The position numbers and the translations under genes were made by a program. The notes beneath the pieces are model-generated. The model did not search any database. It was not told the origin of the DNA and saw only the letters and a program-made list of their open reading frames with translations. From Baffinella frigidus (Eukaryota; Cryptophyceae; Cryptomonadales; Baffinellaceae), in the NCBI GenBank assembly GCA_026770585.1, contig MU646386.1, positions 516,844 to 529,501 of the forward strand: a stretch of DNA of 12,658 nt, given 5' to 3'. Positions 12,501-12,658 of the stretch are shown here, piece after piece. Numbering within the stretch: the first letter of the stretch is position 1; each line of letters begins with the position of its first letter.

Positions 12501-12508
12501 ACCAGCTG
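3302..12508 (+). CDS. ODA1: Outer dynein arm docking complex subunit 2 (ODA1/DCC2, CCDC114/CCDC63 family), multi-exon, 3' end not certain
   Basis: A structural coiled-coil protein that helps anchor outer dynein arms on axonemal doublet microtubules. Exons 3302-3501, 3673-3760, 3898-3958, 4246-4301, 4550-4621, 4978-5046, 5418-5483, 5591-5642, 5837-5952, 6419-6459, 6743-6812, 7361-7459, 8028-8101, 8214-8279, 9104-9207, 9736-9854, 10517-10596, 11087-11267, 11652-11714 and 11968-12018 join without a stop to 576 codons, close to the usual 550-650 of the family; 12237-12276 and 12409-12508 may follow. Every junction is GT-AG and the phase is kept across 19 successive introns. The product is almost wholly charged coiled coil. 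Best family marks are AKIEYEKRRLADTDKQ (about 117-132), LRRERRRF, IEDFVSHFIQIEELNFHRFQ (337-356) with YMHSLNSDIE, and NICKKIGI in exon 16. An acidic tail begins in exon 18. The ATG has a good context and follows an in-frame stop. A CCDC63/CCDC114 paralogue cannot be distinguished. Confidence 0.88.
3673..3760 (+). CDS. ODA1: ODA1 exon 2
   Basis: FLIARARQENQVLRQKITEV; coiled coil. Acceptor CTGCAG|G completes the AGG codon left by exon 1; donor CCAG|GTCATC, phase 0. Confidence 0.8.
3898..3958 (+). CDS. ODA1: ODA1 exon 3
   Basis: NSIGNLTDVAKLAEEAETFT. Acceptor CTTGCAG|AATTCG; donor CACAG|GTCTGC, phase 1. Confidence 0.78.
4246..4301 (+). CDS. ODA1: ODA1 exon 4
   Basis: AKIEYEKRRLADTDKQLKE, a conserved segment of the docking-complex family (KIE.EKRR...LDKQ). 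Acceptor CGCAG|CAAAAA fits the phase 1 end of exon 3; donor GGAG|GTAACC, phase 0. Confidence 0.85.
4550..4621 (+). CDS. ODA1: ODA1 exon 5
   Basis: 24 codons, VDEQINEKKELGVKAVTDQG then LRKQ. Acceptor ACCAG|GTGGAT; donor GCAG|GTCCGT, phase 0. A decayed copy of its 3' end is at 4727-4753. Confidence 0.82.
4727..4753 (+). repeat. Echo of ODA1 exon 5, 3' end
   Basis: GTCACGGAGCAGAGGCGTCG then CAAGCA resembles the last 27 bases of exon 5 (GTCACGGACCAGGGGCTTCG then CAAGCAG). The donor GT is lost. It lies downstream of the true exon, after a TATATGTGT/TATCC-rich stretch. Confidence 0.7.
4978..5046 (+). CDS. ODA1: ODA1 exon 6
   Basis: VQVLQDRLDLHSRRFASQIS then ENK; matches the family's IR.LENRLDKA...FN..L. 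segment. Acceptor GAGCAG|GTGCAA; donor CAAG|GTGTGT, phase 0. Its 3' two-thirds is repeated at 5185-5232. Confidence 0.88.
5047..5417. repeat. ODA1 intron 6: ACACCCATG minisatellite and exon 6 echo
   Basis: 5055-5170 has about five irregular units around AACACCCATGTGTGT (interval roughly 20-50 bp). 5185-5232 repeats the 3' part of exon 6 with 3 differences in 48 bases and keeps the AACAAG|GTG donor. The copy lacks an acceptor in the right frame, so it is not an exon. A short CCCTAAA-type tract ends the intron. Confidence 0.8.
5418..5483 (+). CDS. ODA1: ODA1 exon 7
   Basis: KARWNINELRRERRRFKELM; the I..LRRER..F motif is typical of the family. Acceptor CAACAG|AAAGCA; donor CCCAG|GTTAAA, phase 0. 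Confidence 0.87.
5591..5642 (+). CDS. ODA1: ODA1 exon 8
   Basis: VKNRTTSCEKKVSEVVA. Acceptor GAGCAG|GTGAAG; donor CGCAG|GTAAAC, phase 1. Confidence 0.82.
5643..5836. repeat. ODA1 intron 8: heptamer array with CCATAAA variant
   Basis: CCCTAAA and CCCCAAA units pass into a homogeneous run of ACCATAA/ACCACAA heptamers (about 5703-5750), then AATAATAA and back. The 7 bp step is kept while the unit changes. Confidence 0.8.
5837..5952 (+). CDS. ODA1: ODA1 exon 9
   Basis: GSHALLAERGEFAGRIEELQ, then a further coiled coil ending CRELKQ. Acceptor GCACAG|GCTCGC; donor GCAG|GTGCGC, phase 0. Reading frame 3 here gives a longer open stretch, but only this phase joins exons 8 and 10. Confidence 0.83.
5953..6418. 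repeat. ODA1 intron 9: two inverted-repeat elements
   Basis: 5965-6100 holds the segment shared with the divergent promoter (CAGATCT, GTGGATAAGGCGTCGGTT, TCTGGCGTG). 6133-6258 is a second hairpin: TTTCAAAACGTTATTGGCCA then ACTC, and its near reverse complement ending TTTTGAAAGGTTCGG. 6356-6418 is a CCCGAAA tract before the acceptor. Confidence 0.7.
6133..6258. repeat. Hairpin repeat of about 125 bp
   Basis: Terminal inverted repeats of about 30 bp, GGAAGTTTCAAAACGTTATT then GGCCAACTC against the complement of GAGTTGGCCGATAAATTTTG then AAAGG. The interior has no coding potential. It resembles a MITE. Confidence 0.65.
6419..6459 (+). CDS. ODA1: ODA1 exon 10
   Basis: VIRAFDAMEQKLS plus two bases. 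Acceptor CTCCAG|GTGATC; donor CACG|GTACAC, phase 2. With exon 9 it gives ELKQVIRAFDAME, like the family's ELERVI..D. Confidence 0.82.
6460..6742. repeat. ODA1 intron 10: CCCTAAA arrays and exon 11 echo
   Basis: Two degenerate CCCTAAA arrays (6460-6580, 6616-6710), each ending in an acceptor-like ACAG. The first is followed at 6592-6612 by GGGCGACAGGCAGATGCC, a copy of the first bases of exon 11 (GGGTGACGGGGTGATGCC). Only the second is followed by an open exon. Confidence 0.78.
6743..6812 (+). CDS. ODA1: ODA1 exon 11
   Basis: GDGVMPDHTGNMTCEQEEEL then QKK. Acceptor ACACAG|GGGTGA; donor AAAG|GTCCGA, phase 0. A decoy copy of its 5' end is at 6592-6612. Confidence 0.75.
6813..7360. repeat. ODA1 intron 11: repeats built around the end of exon 11
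   Basis: GAGGAGCTCCAGAA plus CGAGTCCCC from the end of exon 11 and its donor recur at 6884-6912, and the CGGAGTCCCCCGTA, then CGAAACCGTTTGAG block recurs at 7110-7146 (first copy 6905-6938). CTCTGTCTCGC and ATGCAAA/CGTGCAAA motifs also repeat. The stretch is open in one frame but shows no conserved protein. Confidence 0.65.
7361..7459 (+). CDS. ODA1: ODA1 exon 12
   Basis: 33 codons, including DKEKAMTDLLKEQALGFEEA and FEKLQ; corresponds to the Y.EAF.KI stretch before the conserved core. Acceptor GTTCAG|GTGTCG; donor TCCAG|GTTGGC, phase 0. Confidence 0.88.
7460..8027. repeat. ODA1 intron 12: exon 12 echoes and ACCATAA array
   Basis: 7672-7717 is a clear copy of the end of exon 12, reading KEQTLGFQEAFEKIQ and keeping the donor CCAG|GTTGAC. 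Shorter copies are at about 7566-7579 and 7621-7637 (GAGAAGYTRCAGG). 7933-8013 is a near-perfect run of about eleven ACCATAA units, ending in the acceptor of exon 13. Confidence 0.85.
8028..8101 (+). CDS. ODA1: ODA1 exon 13: conserved core
   Basis: VATGFAKIEDFVSHFIQIEE then LNFH; the best family signature (TG..DIE..V..F...E..NF.LF.Y). Acceptor GAGCAG|GTTGCG; donor CACCG|GTTCCA, phase 2. Confidence 0.92.
8102..8213. repeat. ODA1 intron 13: intron made almost wholly of heptamers
   Basis: 112 bp, nearly all CCCTAAA, CCCAACA and CAGACCCT units, flanked by GGTTCCA at both ends (8101-8107 and 8213-8219). Confidence 0.85.
8214..8279 (+). CDS. ODA1: ODA1 exon 14: conserved core
   Basis: FQYMHSLNSDIERIEKDVGD, matching the F.YVNELN.EIE motif. 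Acceptor AACAG|GTTCCA; donor CTCAA|GTGAGT, phase 2. Confidence 0.92.
8280..9103. repeat. ODA1 intron 14: exon 14 and exon 15 echoes, CATGACT array, CCCTAAA array
   Basis: 8376-8396 repeats the end of exon 14 with its donor (GACGATCTCCAGTGAGTCCC). 8571-8628 is a run of CATGACT heptamers. Three copies of the 5' part of exon 15 follow: about 8638-8671, 8702-8772 and 8960-8988. 8790-8930 is A-rich and has no recognisable content. 8993-9102 is an almost pure CCCTAAA array up to the acceptor. Confidence 0.85.
8702..8772 (+). repeat. Echo of ODA1 exon 15, 5' two-thirds
   Basis: After GCGCAG it reads TEAGLSVGDNRGQNDHCQQI then KHN in the right frame, against TEADLSVVDNRGKNDHWQQI in the true exon. It is stop-free with an intact acceptor, but the homology ends before any donor. 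It could be spliced into rare, aberrant transcripts. Confidence 0.85.
9104..9207 (+). CDS. ODA1: ODA1 exon 15
   Basis: TEADLSVVDNRGKNDHWQQI, then KHNTMARVDRLTEH. Acceptor ACCAG|GACTGA completes AAG after exon 14; donor CATG|GTGTGT, phase 1. It is the only complete version among five related segments in the surrounding introns. Confidence 0.88.
9208..9735. repeat. ODA1 intron 15: exon 15 3' echo and CTTCCACGACACACTC minisatellite
   Basis: 9328-9386 copies the 3' part of exon 15 (WQQIKHNTMARVDRLTEH is fully preserved) with donor CACG|GTCTCC. On both sides (9265-9330, 9390-9715) run irregular CTCCTTCCACGACACACTC units of about 17-22 bp, pyrimidine-rich on the sense strand up to the acceptor of exon 16. 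Confidence 0.83.
9736..9854 (+). CDS. ODA1: ODA1 exon 16
   Basis: MHLEKKIEETHELFERLVVT, then ARNICKKIGIQDRELVEDG; the NIC.KIGI stretch matches the family's I..IF.RIGCD. Acceptor GCGCAG|ACATGC; donor ACGGG|GTATCT, phase 0. Confidence 0.9.
9855..10076 (+). mobile_element. AAGTTGAC element (copies 3 and 4, direct)
   Basis: Each copy has CTTTCC-CGC, then AAGTTGACGG, a CAGCAAACMCAGCRTGTCAA run closing the hairpin, then AGAATAGTC and an ACCCGRC end, as in copies 1 and 2 of the HCF101 gene. Copy 3 begins at the exon 16 donor (GGGGTATCTTTCC); copy 4 has GGGGCTCTTTCC at the same place. Confidence 0.7.
9855..10516. repeat. ODA1 intron 16: AAGTTGAC elements, exon 16 echo, multiplied acceptor
   Basis: Two direct copies of the AAGTTGAC element (9855-9940, 9993-10076) are followed by a copy of the end of exon 16 with its donor (10080-10128). 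A copy of the start of exon 17 is at 10263-10309, and five versions of the CGCGAAACGGTGNNAGGTGG acceptor block lie between 10246 and 10520; only the last is followed by an open exon. Confidence 0.83.
10517..10596 (+). CDS. ODA1: ODA1 exon 17
   Basis: VEDDADAMTVVIDILGHVET then RAIHLA. Acceptor GGCAG|GTGGAG; donor GCTGG|GTCCGC, phase 2. It aligns with the M.YLGIIE.RTNEIL segment of the family. Confidence 0.82.
10597..11086. repeat. ODA1 intron 17: exon 17 3' echo and short repeats
   Basis: 10788-10846 copies the 3' part of exon 17 (MAVVIEILGHVETLAIHLAG) with donor GCGGG|GTGCGC. 10645-10755 holds two CCTACGGTAGG palindromes and two CCCTAGGACCC in exchanged order. 10854-10911 is a twofold CCTAAACCCTCCCTAC, then TTGAT, repeat. 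10912-11086 shows nothing recognisable. Confidence 0.8.
11087..11267 (+). CDS. ODA1: ODA1 exon 18
   Basis: YAYMLRDEEEHTEGRPAHQQ followed by an acidic, Gly/Ala-rich and probably disordered stretch, then APMYLKPRAPDVR and DDDDD. Acceptor TCCAG|GTACGC; donor GACGAT|GTGCGC, phase 0. The donor is the least certain part. Confidence 0.82.
11268..11651. repeat. ODA1 intron 18: CGAAACT array, GGTT/GTGA arrays, exon 19 echoes
   Basis: 11277-11360 has CCCGAAA passing into six CGAAACT heptamers. 11497-11523 is GTTG-type tetranucleotide repeat and 11522-11545 a GTGA repeat. The acceptor block CCGCGAAACA plus GAGGAGG-like exon start occurs at 11427-11455 and 11547-11565 before the true one at 11643. Confidence 0.8.
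11652..11714 (+). CDS. ODA1: ODA1 exon 19
   Basis: EEETEKLEVVPLSTDFLRKR then M. Acceptor AAACAG|GAGGAG; donor CATG|GTACCC, phase 0. Confidence 0.8.
11715..11967. repeat. ODA1 intron 19: CCCGAAT/CCCAAAA-type array
   Basis: A degenerate C-rich array (ACCCGAAC, ACCGAAT, ACACCAG, ACCCAAA) up to the acceptor CCCAG. It is open in one frame and so gives a long Pro/Asn/Lys-rich false ORF. Confidence 0.75.
11968..12018 (+). CDS. ODA1: ODA1 exon 20
   Basis: VGRGEEILRQALAPAEL. Acceptor CCCAG|GTGGGG after a C-rich tract; donor ATTG|GTGCGC, phase 0. Short and not conserved, so supported only by splice sites and phase. Confidence 0.6.
12056..12127. repeat. GAGACA microsatellite
   Basis: About eleven hexamer units (GAGACA, some GAAAGA) inside putative intron 20. 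Confidence 0.9.
12237..12276 (+). CDS. ODA1: Tentative ODA1 exon 21
   Basis: EPSDGPASAPSRH, from acceptor TCTAG|GAGCCT (no clear pyrimidine tract) to donor CACG|GTGAGC, a near-consensus 5' splice site, phase 1. The composition fits a disordered tail. A minus-strand reading (HRVDWELMRVRQK) is also open. Confidence 0.38.
12409..12508 (+). CDS. ODA1: Tentative ODA1 exon 22
   Basis: From acceptor GAGCAG|GTGGAA, identical to acceptors used earlier in the gene, to donor GCTG|GTAGAC. In the phase left by exon 21 it reads GNKPRALPDAPAGDGRLRGR and onward, a Gly/Arg-rich tail. If exon 21 is not real, the frame and this peptide change. Confidence 0.42.
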
Positions 12509-12658
12509 GTAGACCCCAAACCCGAAACCCCACACCTCAACCCTAAACCTTAAACCCCACACCCCACACCCCACACCCTAAACCCTAAACCCTAAACCCT
12601 AAGCCTCACACCCTAAACCCCACACCCCCACACACCCACACCCCCACACCCCTACACC
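12509..12658. repeat. Terminal CCCTAAA/CCCCACA tract at the right edge
   Basis: CCCTAAACC, then CCCCACACC units and a short perfect CCCTAAA run (12576-12601). Probably the next intron; it follows a possible donor at 12509. Confidence 0.7.

Noticed and set aside
1-12658. tRNA, rRNA or other structured RNA genes
   Set aside because: No tRNA boxes or rRNA-like segments were recognised by eye; a tRNAscan or Infernal run would be needed to exclude them.

Overview
This window looks like nuclear DNA of a flagellated, photosynthetic eukaryote, most likely an alga with a red-derived complex plastid (stramenopile or haptophyte type). Coding sequence is GC-rich and cut into many short exons (39-324 bp). 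Introns are full of plant-type telomere-like heptamers (CCCTAAA and variants). The plastid protein encoded here starts with a signal-peptide-like segment followed by a Phe at the predicted cleavage point, the hallmark of bipartite presequences in such algae. No species is assigned.

Two genes lie head to head. On the minus strand, from 2981 leftwards and off the left edge, is the 5' part of an HCF101/Mrp-type P-loop ATPase, the plastid Fe-S cluster scaffold: six exons, N-terminal MIP18/DUF59 domain, Walker A, and the D-x-D-VYGPS motif. On the plus strand, from 3302 rightwards and probably off the right edge, is a coiled-coil subunit of the outer dynein arm docking complex (ODA1/DCC2, animal CCDC114/CCDC63): 20 well supported exons plus two tentative ones. 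Both models come from exons read by eye. Every accepted intron is GT-AG, and the reading phase is kept across all accepted junctions. The gap between the two start codons is 320 bp and holds a small inverted-repeat element. The genes have no evident shared function; one serves plastid Fe-S assembly and the other ciliary motility.

The introns are the unusual part. (1) Many contain decayed copies ('echoes') of the ends of the flanking exon. Copies of an exon's 5' end always lie upstream of the true exon, copies of a 3' end always downstream, often with the splice site still present. (2) A dispersed inverted-repeat element with core AAGTTGAC...GTCAACTT occurs four times, in introns of both genes, and in each gene one copy starts almost exactly at the 5' splice site, as expected of an introner. 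(3) C-rich CCCTAAA-type tracts lie directly before most 3' splice sites on the sense strand, where they can supply pyrimidine tract and branch-point-like CTAAC/CTGAC. (4) Fifteen of 26 internal acceptors are followed by GT, so many introns have the form AG|GT...AG|GT, and some are flanked by 6-7 bp direct repeats. Together these suggest introns gained from mobile elements, enlarged by tandem duplication across exon borders, and filled with telomere-like repeats.
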